In this document: positions 12,669 through 25,080 of the stretch, piece after piece
How positions within the stretch are numbered: the first letter of the stretch is position 1
Layout: the number at the start of each line of letters is the position of its first letter
Source of the DNA: Colius striatus
Lineage: Eukaryota > Chordata > Aves > Coliiformes > Coliidae
NCBI RefSeq assembly: GCF_028858725.1
Contig: NC_084774.1
Span: 620,001-684,000, forward strand
Length of the DNA: 64,000 bases
Direction of reading: 5' to 3'
Program-made: the position numbers and the translations under genes
The notes under the pieces: model-generated
The model's input: only the letters and a program-made list of their open reading frames with translations
The model's database searches: none
Told to the model about the DNA's origin: nothing

Positions 12669-14675
12669 ATGTCACACAGTCTAGATGCAGTACCCAGATG
12701 TGCTGTGATGTCACGGAGCACTGTTGCAGCATCCAGAGGTGATGTGATGTTATAGAGAACTGTTGCCATGCCCACATCTGCTGTGATGTCACAGAGTCTC
12801 ATTTCAGTGCCCAGATATTGTGTGAAATCTCAGAGCACTGTGTGTCCAGTGTCCAGACGTCCTGTGATGTCACAGAGCACTATTGCAGTGCCCAGATGTG
12901 CTGTCATATCACACAGCCCTGCTGCAAAGCCCAGATGTGCTGTTGCGTTACATAGTCCTATTGCAGTGCACACGTCTTATGATGTCACAGAGTACTGTTG
13001 CCTTTCCCAGATGTGCTGTGATGTCACAGAGCACTGTTGCACTGCCTAGTACTAGGACGTCGCAGAACCCCACGGCAGTGTCTGGATGTGATGTGATGTC
13101 AAACACTCTTGTTGCAGTGCCCAGATTTTCTGTGATGTCCTACAGCCCCGTTCCAGTGCCTAGATATGCTATGATGTCACGGAGCAGTGTAGCACTGCCC
13201 AGATGTGCTGTGATGCGACGCACACCGCACATCCTCTGCAATGCCCACATGTACTGCTGTGCCACACAGTCCTGTTGTAGTGCCTAGATGTTCTCTGATT
13301 TCACACACCCCCTTGTCATGCCCAGATGTGCTGTGATGTCACATGGCCCTGTTGCAGGGCCCAGATGTGCTATGATGTCACAGAGCACTGTTGCAGTGCC
13401 CAGATGTGCTGTGATGTCACAGAGTACCACTGCAGTTCCCACTTGTGCTGTGATCTCACAGGCACTGTAGCAATGTCCTCTTGTGATAGGATGTTTCAGA
13501 GCACTGTTGCAGTGCCCACGTCTGCTGTGATGACAGAGTCTCGTTTCAGTGCCCAGATACTATGTGAAGTCTCAGAGCAGTGTGTGTCCAGTGCCCAGAC
13601 ATCCTGTGATGTCACAGAGCACTATTGGAGTGCCCAGATGTGCTGTAAGGTCACACAGTCCTGCTGCAAAGCCCAGATGTGCTGTTGTGTTACACAGTCC
13701 TGTTGCACTGTGCACATGTTCTATGATGTCACAGAGCACTGCTGCCTTTCCCAGATGTGCTGTGATGTCACAGAGCACCGTGCCAGTGCCTAGTGATGCT
13801 GTTATATATCACAGCAGTGATTGAGTGCTCAGATGTCTTGTAATGTCACAGAGCACTGTAGCAGTGTGCAGTTGAGATAAGATGTTATAGAGCACTGTTG
13901 CAGTGCCCAGATGTGCTGTGATGTCAGAGAGTCCTGTTTCAGTGCCCAGATATGATGTGAAGCCTTAGAGCACTGCTACAGTGCCCAGACGTCCTGTGAT
14001 GTCACACAGCACTGTTGCTGTGCCCGAAGGTGATGTGACATCACAGAATACTGCCGCAGTGTCCGGATGTGATGTGATGTCACAGAGCCCCATTCCAGTG
14101 CCTAGATAAGCAATGATGTCACAGAGCAGTGTAGTGGTGCCCAGATGTGCTGTGATGCAATACACACAGCACAACCTCTGCAATGCCCACATCTCCTGCA
14201 GTGTCACACAGCCATGTTGCAGTACCTAGTTATGCTGTGATGTCACAGAGCACTGTTGCAGTGACAACGTCTGCTGTGATGCCACAGAAACCCGTTTCAG
14301 TGCCCAGATATGATGTGAAGTCTTAGAGCACTGTTACAGTGCCCAAAAGTGCTGTCATGTCACACAGCGCCGCTGCAAAGGCCAGATGGGCTGTTGTATT
14401 ACACACTCCTGTTGCAGTGCGCACCTGTGCTGTGATGTCACAGAGCACTGTTGCAGTGTTCAGTTGTGCTGTGATGTCAAACGTCCACGGAACAGGAAGA
14501 CAGAGCACTGGAACAGGTTGCCCACAGGGCTTGTGGAGTCTCCTTCCTTGGAGGACTTCAGCATAAGCCTGGACACGTTCCTGTGCGACCTGATCTAGGT
14601 GAACTTGATTCTGGAGGAGGGGGTTGGTCTAGATGATATCTAATGGCGCGTTCCAACCCCTACCATTCTAGGATT
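12664..14675. repeat. 2,012-bp block, second copy
   Basis: Tandem copy of 10,652-12,663 at an exact offset of 2,012 bases. By eye only a handful of differences exist until the CR1 tail (for example G to A at 14,225 and G to C at 14,487), so the duplication or an homogenising exchange is very recent. Differences become denser in the final CR1 part (14,580-14,675). Confidence 0.95.
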
Positions 14676-14682
14676 CGATGAT
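14490..14682 (+). mobile_element. CR1 LINE 3' end, second unit
   Basis: CR1 tail at the end of the second 2-kb copy, with more changes than the tail at 12,478-12,668 (GGCGCGTTCCAACCCCTACC, GGATTCGATGATG). Confidence 0.85.
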
Positions 14683-14890
14683 GTCACACAGCCTGGATGC
14701 AGTACCCACATGTGCTGTGATGTCACAGAGCACTGTTAGAGTGTCCAGAGGTGATGTGATGTTATAGAGCACTTTTGCCATGCCCACGTCTGCTGTGATG
14801 TCACAGAGTCTCTCTGCAATTGCCACATGTGCGGCAATGTCACTGAACCCCATTGCAGTGCCCACGTGTGCTGTGATATCCCCATGTAGT
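14676..14890. repeat. 2-kb block, third partial copy
   Basis: The beginning of the same block again (GATGTCACACAG, GATGCAGTACCCA, GTCCAGAGGTGATGTGATG) with clearly more divergence. It then passes into the ~190-bp repeat. The array thus has two full young units and one older partial unit. Confidence 0.8.
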
Positions 14891-14919
14891 CTATCAGCCA
14901 GCACTGTGTCACATTTGCA

Positions 14920-15263
14920 GCTGCTTTCCTGAGGGAACTATCTCCATTCCCACTCACTGGGACTCCTCAGCTCCCATTGAAATAACACACGTTGTCGGTG
15001 AAGCTCTACCACTGAGTATGGGAGCTACAAGAAAGCAGGAAGGCAGACTCCACCTATAGTGGTAAGTAGGTCCCATTGTAGTCTATCAGCCAGCACGCTG
15101 TCACATTTGCAGCTGCTTTCCTGTGGGACTTATCTCCAATCCCCTGCACTTGGGCTGCTCAGTTCCCATTGAAAACACACAGGCTGCCAGTAGAAGTTAT
15201 GCCACTGCGTGTGGACACTACAAGAAAGCAGGTACACAGACCCCAACTACAGTGGTAAGTAGG
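14920..15263 (+). repeat. ~190-bp tandem repeat, right inverted copy
   Basis: Two units carry CTCCCATTGAAA, a CCACTG box and CTACAAGAAAGCAGG, each occurring twice. They are the reverse complement of the repeat at 9,575-9,880. Together the two copies bracket the 2-kb satellite duplication like inverted arms. The solo LTR on the right begins directly at the end of this copy. Confidence 0.7.
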
Positions 15264-15814
15264 TGTGGTAGTTTGAGCCTGGCTGGATGCCAGGTGCCCA
15301 CACCACTCTATCCCCCACCTTCTCAGCAAGCCAGGGAAGGGGAGAAAATAAGATGGGAGTCTCATGGTTTGAGATAAAAGCAGTTTAATAAATAAGCAGC
15401 AAAGCCGTGCGCGGGAAGCAAAGCAGAAGCAGATAAAGCTGTTCCTCTCCACTTCCCATCAGCAGCGATGTCTGGCCACCTCCCGAGAAGCAGGGCTGCG
15501 GTACGCGTAGCGGTTGCTTTGGGAAGGCCAGAGATGAATCTCGCCTCCCCTTCCTGCTCCTCTCCCGCAGTTTATATTACTGAGCTGATGTCATAGGGTA
15601 TGGAATATCTCCTTGGTCAGCCTGGGTCAGCTGTCCTGGCCATGGCCCGTGCCAAGATCATGCCCACCCACAGCTATTGGTGAAGGTGGGGGAAGGAATG
15701 CTGGAGGGACAGCCCTGATGCTGTGCGAGCGGTGGTCATAATATTGATATCAACAGTAAGCACAGCACTGCAGGAGCTGCTATGGAAAATCACTACCATC
15801 CCAGACCCACTACA
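15264..15814 (-). mobile_element. Solo LTR, endogenous retrovirus, minus orientation
   Basis: On the minus strand this 551-base element starts TGTAGTGGGTCTGGGAT and ends CAAACTACCACA, giving TG..CA ends with short inverted repeats. It has a TATA-like AATATAAAC box and an ATTAAA signal in the order expected of U3-R-U5. A closely similar element in the opposite orientation is at 56,219-56,772, which fixes both ends. No target duplication is visible. Confidence 0.85.
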
Positions 15815-17079
15815 GACAGTCACAGGAATGCAGACATATTACAAATACTATTGTTGCTGTGTTCAAACGAAACACACAGTCAGTAATATCAATCATGAAA
15901 ACATCTCCTTAATTGTAGCAATTCTTTTTTCATAAAGTGTATGCTCAAAAAACCTTGTAAACTCTTACAAGGGCTCCAAGTTTGCTGCATGTCCAATATG
16001 TTCATGTGGCTGCACAGCTTCTGAAGTTGTGTTCTATGTTCTGCATTGTCAGTTCCCAGACCTGTAGGCAAAACCTCAGATTGAACGTCGTATTCGCTAA
16101 CTGACATCTTCAAGTCTGGAAGCCTGGTAACCCGGACCTTGGATGACAAAACACACCAAGTTGAAACCATAACTCATCAGTAGTCTAACTCTAAGCTACT
16201 CTAAGTGAAGCTTTAAACATGTACCCATTTATTGATACCTGTAAGTAATTGGTTTTCTCCCAATGTCCCAACAGGCACGTTCCCATGTTTAATTCTTCTC
16301 CAGATATTGCCATCTTTTTCATCATAATAGTGTCGTAAGGAACTTGTAGTCAACTCCATGTAACACAACCAAGAGAGCAACCAAGTAAACAATCCGAGCC
16401 CTGATTACACAAGTTACATCTGAAATACACACCACACAGAATAACTTCCCAGACCAAAATAGAAGAAGAAAACTGCTGGGGGGATACAGTTAGAAAAACT
16501 CTAAACAAGAACAAAAGCATGGCAATCAGAATGTGCCATATAGAAAAGATAATTACTGCTAAAGAGAATTACTTCCAGGAATTCCCCGTTTCCACTGTAT
16601 TTTTCATCTGAAATGGACTGAATGCTCAGATGGAAAACAGCATCACACATTCCAAAACACTAACTAACTGTACTCTTGGACAGGACCAAGCAGCCACAAG
16701 AGGCACGTCATGATCCTGAGATGGAGGGGTGGACTTCTGATGAACTTGTCCAGACAATTAAAAAATAACCAGCTCTTTAAGCAAAACTCACCTCTAAGTC
16801 AATCTCCTACCCACAAGGTTTTGGGAGAATAGGAGAATGCTGAGAGGAAACACTCATTGCATGGAGGGCTGTTACCTTCTAGTCAGTCTTACCCAGAAGA
16901 ATATTTGCCAGTGCCTTTATTACAGGCCAGGGAACTGACAGAACAATACAAACATGGCACTGACTAATATTTTCTTTTCAGGAAAACCTGAAGAGTTGAC
17001 TCTGAGAAAACCAATAATTAAAACAATTTCATCCCATGCCTGAGATTATTGCCATGAGAAGTTATCTCAGTTTACCACA

Positions 17080-17285
17080 GAATGGCTGTGGCTGGAATGG
17101 CCCTCTGGAGATAATTTCATCCAAACTCCCTGCTCAAGCAGGGACACCTAGAATCATGTGCCCAGGACCACATGCTGGTTGCTTCTGCTTATTTCCAAGG
17201 ACAGAGACTCTACAGTCTCTGAGAAACCTGTTCCAGGGGTCAGACGCCACCACAGTAAATTATCCAACAGTACTACCTGAATACC
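17080..17285 (-). mobile_element. Old CR1 fragment in a TDRD12 intron
   Basis: On the plus strand the text reads TGGAATGGCCCTCTGGAGA, CCCTGCTCAAGCAGGG, CCAAGGACAGAGACTC, GAGAAACCTGTTCCAG, which is a diverged CR1 3' region read from its minus strand. Confidence 0.75.
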
Positions 17286-20200
17286 GTGTGGAATCAAATT
17301 GAACTTGGAACGGACAGAAGCAAAGAAAAGAACAGGTGCTCTTGGTAAAGGAGTTTAGATACAAATATTTTGTAATGCTGCAATTCTATACCTCCCATTG
17401 GGTCAATCCCAGTTGTGTTTCCCAAGGTCAGTACTACTTTCGCTTTGTGTAGTTCTCCTTTAACTTTTTGATGAATAGAATTAGTTACCTAAGGAAAAAA
17501 AGTCACTGCACTTGAGGTGAATTCCAACATAACTTTACAATAATTGTAATGAAACAAATCTTCCAAGCTAAAACATGACACGAGTATTAAACAAATAAAA
17601 CCAGATTTTGTTACTCATTAAGGAAGGAGCTTCCTGAATGGGACAGTACTCAAACACAGTTTCATTTACAGAGGCTACCCTTCCCCCGTTGAATCCCCAC
17701 AGATGCAAAAGCAGCAGTAACGTTTTCTGGAAGAAGATACTGAATTCAGAAGAATTGAAGGAAAAAAATCGCATAAATCTCACTTGATTTTGCAGGAAAA
17801 CAAACCAAGAAAGCTGACTTCTCAGAATCTGGCCAATAGTAGATATTTCTTGTTAATACTAATGAGGAGTTAAATTTGAAAACTAACTTTGCAGTTCATT
17901 ACTGCTTTCTTACAGAAAATAACACACAAAGAGAAATAAAAGAACATACCAGTGAAAATCTGATAAATATTACCTTTGGGTTCCACTCCAGTTCATTACC
18001 AATGGGTGTCACTCTACAAAGTCCCCAGCCTGAGGTGGCAGACACTGAAACTTGGCAGGTGAGTGAAGCAGCTGGTAACTTTGGACTTGACATGTTCTGC
18101 CTTCATCTATATAGTTAATTTTGACACTACAGAACATATTTTCCTTCTCTTTTGGGGAAATATCTAGCACCTGAGCCCTTCAGAGTTGGAGAAGAAACAA
18201 AGAATTATTATAGTTGTAAAGTTTCTTCACCTCCTTGTGTCTAAAAAAGATTAAACTTTCACAGCACAATGTTCAGTGGTGTGTATGTGGAGCCATTCTG
18301 GCTTCCCTTCAGTACAGGCAGCATGGGAGAGCTTTTTAAAAACAATTTGTACAGCAGAGATGTTTTTGCTAGTTTTCATGGTGGGTTAACTTTAACTTAG
18401 CAGTAAAAGTTCTAAACTACTTTGTATTAAAAAGTGCACATGAATAATTTAAACCAAAAAAAAATCCACATTTTTACCTGTGAACAACTGTTTTCTGACA
18501 TAAACCATGAAATGCCAGCTTCTCCACATTTTTAACAGCAATCTTATTACCAGGTTCCTTAAAATACCCATTAATTCCTTCAGCAAGAATTGTATATTGG
18601 TCCTTCTGCTGATCTACTCTTCGACCAAAGTAGTTTGTTGCATTTACAACGTGGAGAGGCAGAATCTGAAAGCATAAAATACGTTATAAAAACAACTGAA
18701 AGTTAATGAGACGTTTTCATGTTGAAGGTGACCTACCTCTTTCCAGCCTAAAGAGATGACAAATACTGCTGTACACATGCATTTCAGAAGATGATGACCT
18801 CTTATTACTCCAAAGATTAGGAATAATCCTGAATGAATGGATCCTTATGAATGGTAACTGTCCATAGCCCAGTCCAGACTGGACACAAGTTTATAGAGCA
18901 AGATCTATTAGGTCTTGGTGGTATTCCACTTAAATGAACACTAGTGAACTACAGTATTACCTGTCAAGCTACTAACCACTAAGGCATTTCACATCATCCA
19001 AGCTTAATTGTAAGTGGTCTCCAACCTTACAATGAGATTTAGAAGAACTGACTGGGGAAGCGTGACGCCTTCCCTCTTTTTGCACGGAAAATGCTTGACA
19101 TAAGCTATCAAGAACACCAATTCACAAAATGCTGGGTGCATTTCATTCAAAGGCTCATGCTAGGCACAAGTACTGAGATACAGCTGAGTGTATGAGGCCA
19201 GACAGAAAAGACCACCAGAAAGGTAATTTCCACTTACTAAAACCCTAAAACTCTCACAGTGCAACTAGAGATTCTTAAAGGAAAGCAACATGATACCGAG
19301 TTCTAAACAAAAGAGACACTGAACACTTATCCAATCGACAACTGATTTGTAAGGCATATATCCAGGCTCTGCAGTCAGCAGAAGCAGGACTAGATGAGGA
19401 AAGAGGCCACAACTGCTGTCTTGAGTGCACAAAAGGGAAGTACAAGTTTATAACAGGAGTATTATGAAATCTGTCCAGGTTTCAAGCACTCAAACTATAT
19501 CTATAGGTTATCAACGAGTTTGAACTACCAGCTGCCAACAAAAGCTTATTTATTAGGCAGAAATGGAGTAACACCAAGGAATCCGCCCCGTTTTTATTGT
19601 CTATTCTCACAACCTATGATTTTTGGGAATGGGGAACACCCATTGATTGCATGACTTGAGCGCACCTGAATTCTAGCTAAAGACAGGACAGGAAGAAAGT
19701 GTAAGCAGCTCATCCAAAAAGGAAAGCACCCAGCAGTTCTCAGATCCAAGTACTAACCTTGAAAGGAAGCACCAGTGTCTACACACCTGCCCTCAGCAAT
19801 CATTATCCAAGGTGGAGATGAGACAGACTCTACAGTACTGCTGTACAGGAAGACTATCTAGTAAAGTCGGGACTGAAAAGCCAAGTGAAGGGAGTTTTGA
19901 TGTACAAACTGTTACTGAGATGTGAAGAGCCACTATAGCAAAGTCAAACCAGTAACCAGGAAGGTTTCATGACTATTTAACTACTAAAAATGGCAGTCTG
20001 AATGTAACAGGATTCTATCAAAACTGTTTTCAAAACCACAATGACACCTTAGTAGGAAGCAACTGCTCCATCTAGAAGAGAGAATTTATATCCCATGTCT
20101 ATGGACAGTGCAAACAGAGAAAATATTTGGTTCAATTGACAAGGCCAGAATATACTCATTTTTCAGGAAGTCTGCATCAACGTGACAGAGAAGGAAAAAT

Positions 20201-22059
20201 CCTCCCTTCAACTCTTGTTAAACAGGCATGATCTTCCACTGCAACGTTTCTTCACTCCAGAGGATTGTGTTTGCTCTACTACAAAAATAATGACATTTAC
20301 AGGACCTTTAATCTTTGCCTATTTTGGTTTATGTTCTAAATAGATAGAGGAAAGGAATAAACAGAACAAATGCCCTCTTCCCATAGAACACAAGCCTCCA
20401 ATGCAGGAGAAAACCTAAGGTAAACTCTGAACCACCTACAAAACAATTTTAGGTCAAGCTAAAGAGTAAGGGAAAATCTGACACACACTTAAGCAACGGA
20501 GAAACTAAAAAAGCTAAAACTCTCCCAAATACCCAAGAGATGTGGGATATGTACTACATTAACATGAAGGTAATATGCTAAGGAGGTATTTAAGATGTGT
20601 TCTTGGTACACCAAACCAAGGGAAAAGCAATAACTGTAACTTACCATCAGATATCCAGGTGTTTGTGTCATTGTATCTGGGATATGCTGGGGCATGTCTG
20701 TTTGTAAATTAACTTGATGACGATCCAGACACACTGTTCTGTTTCTACATATTTAAAAACTGGTTTTAGAACAAAGCCCTTTTACTTATAAACTATTTTT
20801 GATGTGGCTTACAACATCTTTTCACACTAACATTTCATTAGCCCTCAGTATTCAATTTCTGTTTCAAGTAGCACCAATGACTGGAGATTAGACAGAAGTG
20901 CCCAAAAAGCTCTTGTTGTAAAAGTTTATACAATAAAACCAAAACCACCAGGAAACTAGTTTCAGAATAAAACAAAGACTAACACTGAATTTTGTGTTAC
21001 TTGCAACAAGGGTCATCCACACTAGAAGGAATATCTGAGGGCTTCATCCAAGGCCCTGATAGAATCCAGTTAGACACAGCTCAGAGAAGTCATCTACTTA
21101 GCTAATCTGGAGGGACAGAAGACAACAGAGGAGAGAGCAAAGCATAAGCCTTGGGCAATTATGGGCTAGAATACTAATCAAAAAAGAGCCTGAAGTTCCC
21201 TCAAGAACACTTGGGCAGGAGTGATAATGAATTATGATATCCTGTCAGGCTACATGAGATTGGTCTCCAGAAAATGTTGGTATTTTGATTTTCGTAGCAG
21301 TATCTAAGAAGAGTGAAACTGATGCAAAAGTAACCACAAGAAAAAGTGTCATGAGCAAAAAGTGGTTTCATGAAAGTATCCAACAGGAAAATTGAGCAAG
21401 AAAACAGAAGCAGCCATGATTGAGGCATATACCACCTTCCTACACCAGTATGGGTGGTAAGAAAGCTTGGCAATTCCTTACCTGCAAGCCCCAAATGTTT
21501 TAAGATGGGTACACAGTGGCCTTGACAATTTCTGGTATTCTTCATCTTTTAGCACCTTGGCAGTCAAACCAGGCAGTTCTGGGGGAACTTCAGCTTCTGC
21601 CTGCTGCAAATAGCGGAGGATCCCAAGTGCATCACACTCGTTGTTTTCTCTTAACAGAACGACTGACTTTGCCTTTGTGTTCTCTTGGTCTACAGAAGAA
21701 TCCTAAAACAAATACACACGTATTTTTAACAGCTTCTGTGTATCCACTACTTTGTGATCAAATGCACTATTAACCTGGCAACGGTTTGTCAAACCTTTAT
21801 CGCATTACAGAAGTTGTCAGGCATGCTGTGTACACGATGAGCAAAGATTCTTGGAGAAGGAAAACTGAAATGTGTCACACAAGTGGCATCTGTAGCTTCC
21901 AAAGACTGCATGCATTCATCTGTTAAAGCTAAGCACACAGTTTATACACACTTGTAAGTGTACTACTCGAAGCATGTGAAGTGTGACATCACTTTAACAG
22001 TGTCTGTTTCCATCTCTCCATCCACTGATTTCAGAAGCAAGAAAAAAGGTCCTTCCCAA

Positions 22060-22660
22060 ACCACTTTGTCATGGTTTGCCATGACAGCCTTTTCTGGTGA
22101 CGGGGAACGGGCTGTAAAGATGACTCCTGGAAGAAGCTGCTCGCAGCTCTCCCCAGCTCTGAGCCAGACCCACTGCTGGGGCTGAGCCAATGAGCCTCCA
22201 CCATCACTTTTTAAGAGAAGCCTGAAGAGGAGGTTTCTTCCTCCATTCTTCTTTCTTCTGCCCTTTCTTCTTCTGGCTGGTGGTGGTGCAAGGAGTAGGA
22301 ACAGCGAGAGAAACAACCACGCGGACTCCAAGGTCAGTGAGGAAAGAGAGGAGGAGGTGTGCTGGAGCAGAGACTCCCCTGCATTCTATGGAGAGAACTG
22401 GGGAAGCTGAGGTTTGTTTGCATTTGCTCATTTACAGCAGCGGTAGAGGCTCATTTTGCTAAAGCTGGCCCCAGTCCAGGGGCAGCGATTCACTTCATTA
22501 ATGGCCCCGAGCCAGGGGCAGTGATTTCCTTCTTTATCACTATGGCCAGAGCAGGCCGTGTCCCGAAGGAGGGACCAATATCCACAGCTGTAACTGTGGG
22601 GAGGAACCATATTGGGATTTATCAAAATGAGACAGAACATAGTTAAAAATGTCATCATGA
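22060..22660 (+). mobile_element. Possible LTR-type insertion in a TDRD12 intron
   Basis: A block of different composition starts at TGTCATGGTTTGCCATGACA (a perfect inverted repeat) and includes CCAATGAG and a TATA-like TTTTTAAGAG box near 22,210. It shares AAGGTCAGTGAGGAAAGAG and CAGAGACTC with the LTR-like element at 53,050. Ends are not clear. The family is uncertain. Confidence 0.4.
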
Positions 22661-25080
22661 ATGCATTCTGTGTCAGACATTCCTGTCAGCCTTTCTTCTA
22701 GCTGGCAGAAGGGCAGGGTTTGGGCTATTTTTAGCAGAAGTAGTTAAATTACAAATTCACAAACCTCCTTTATTCTTAGAAGTCAAGATATTTTAGTTTG
22801 TTATATCTTAATAATTAAAAGCCCCACTTACCTGTGTAAAATGATGCTCACCCGATGAACCATTTCTGCCTCATCTCCTGAATTAGTGAATGTCAGCACC
22901 TTCTGAAGATGACTGTGGGTAAAAGCCAGTATTTTGAGTAACACAGCGGTTCTTTCACTGTCCATACAAGGCTGTACAACCTAAAGGTGGATACAAACCA
23001 GAGGGCTGGTAATTCATGTAATCTAGACATGCTTTACTGTGTATTTCTTCTTTTAAGAAGCACAAAACATTGTTATATGCCAAAGAACATTGGTAAATCC
23101 TAAATCTTCTGTTAAACTTATAACGTACAATATACAACTCTCACAAAGGGTGTGAATTTCTGACAGCTTCCAGAAGCAAAATTAAAACCCATCACAATCA
23201 AAATCTCACATCGGTATTTTCTTATGCGTGTGATTTCTGATGATTTGTCAATGTTGAAGTTTCTCACTGAAGTACCACTGAAGAAGTTTCACACTCCATA
23301 AGCACAGTGCACTACCTCAGATAGTCTTAAAAAAAGCCCCAAAACATGGACATTTGCAGTGCTGCCAAATCACTAGACTTTTCACAAAAAGAGATGTTTT
23401 TCCAGTTTCATGTCATGCTCAGAATGTCTGGTCTTAGAGACTTCCCAACATTTTCAATCCCCAAATGATTATGTTTTGAGTCACAGAAGAATTCAGATCA
23501 TACTTGTAACATTTTATACAATTCTTCAGCTCTATACCACACTGACTGGAAGTTCCATGAGAAGACACCTCAGGATATACAGTAGCTTTCTCAAAATATT
23601 AGGTCAAATTAATTTCTGCACTGTGTGGCACAGAGCAGTCAAACAAGCATTTTACTAGCTCTGTCTTTGGAAAACTTACTTGTAGTTCTGCCACTCAATC
23701 AACAACCACAAAAACATTCTGAACATGCTGGTCACAAACAACTAAGACAGCCTACATTGCATTCAAGTGTCATTCAGATGACAGAAGTATTCTTACTTCC
23801 TCAGTTTTTCACACTTTTAGCTGCTTCTTTGTTCTGCCCAAGTATTAACAACATTGGATGAAGCTGTCTGGAGCATCTCTGGTATGTTTTCAGTAGCTCA
23901 AAAACAAGTTGTGCCTTCTTCCACCCAGGACACAAGATAAGTGCTAGAGGCTAGGTGTGTATGTACAAAAGAGTTACAGTATAGCATGAGACAACTGTTT
24001 AGAATCTTAGTCATTGTACTATTTCAGAATTTAGGGCAAAACTAAAATCTGCAAAACAGGCCTTTCAATGCTTCAAACAGAAGCTTTTAACACCATATCA
24101 CCTCTTCAATGCAGATGGTACAGGCCCGAGGAACCGTGCACCAAGCTGGAGACAAATGGATGTGCAGCAACACACGGTGAAAGGTCCAAAAGTTTCATAG
24201 AAGCAGAAACATCTTGTCTTACTTGGAGCTGTGTGAGCCATTTTCAGTGGTCCCTTACAGCCTCAGTGAGTCTATGTTTCTGTGATCTAATGCAGTAGAA
24301 AATGAATGACAATGTTTTAAAAATCAAACCAGACATTTCCATTTCACTATGTAACAGCCCCTTAAAAATCAAGCTTCATCGAGTATCAAAGTGATATGAC
24401 ATTAACCACTTGTTAGATATTACTTGATAAATAAGTTACAGACTCCCACACTCATGCAGTCCATCTCTGTCAATGTCTAAGCAGATGGCCTAAATAACCT
24501 GGGAAGCATCATGAAGATACTCTAAGATGACATCAGATGCACCCATTCTCAACATGCACTACCTTTTGGATCATTCATTGACATTTGCACCTTAGAACAC
24601 AAAACCTGCAGTACTCTAATATATACATCCTCCACTCCTGTTTCTCAAGGTTTGTAGCAACTGCTCGACTGCAAAAGTATAAGAACTGGTGGAATATACA
24701 AGAAAGGATTATTTCCCTGATATGAGATGGCAACTACATCACATCCTTGAGCTATTGGTGGCCAACAGTAAGATTCAGTGGAGTTAGGGCCTACAACTTT
24801 TTTCCAAGTAAGTTCCTACAGAAAGAGAAATAAAGAGTTCTACCTGAAAATCGTGTGCTTGAAACACCAACAAGGCAACACAAAGCACTGAGCAATTTAA
24901 AAGCCTTTGACCCACTGCATAATACATTTCCTTAACACACAATATGATAAGAGTTCTTCTGGGATGAGGAGTTAAATTCTTACATCTAATTCAAATGCCA
25001 TCATTTGTAGCAGTGGTTGATAGATCAGATGAAACTGTACAATTCTACAGTCTCTCTGAAGCATAATTTACTCAACCGTA

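Noticed and set aside
10756..14598. Cysteine-rich 60-155-codon frames as small secreted proteins
   Set aside because: Frames arise from a 39-bp satellite (multiple of three), occur on both strands and are duplicated with the DNA block.
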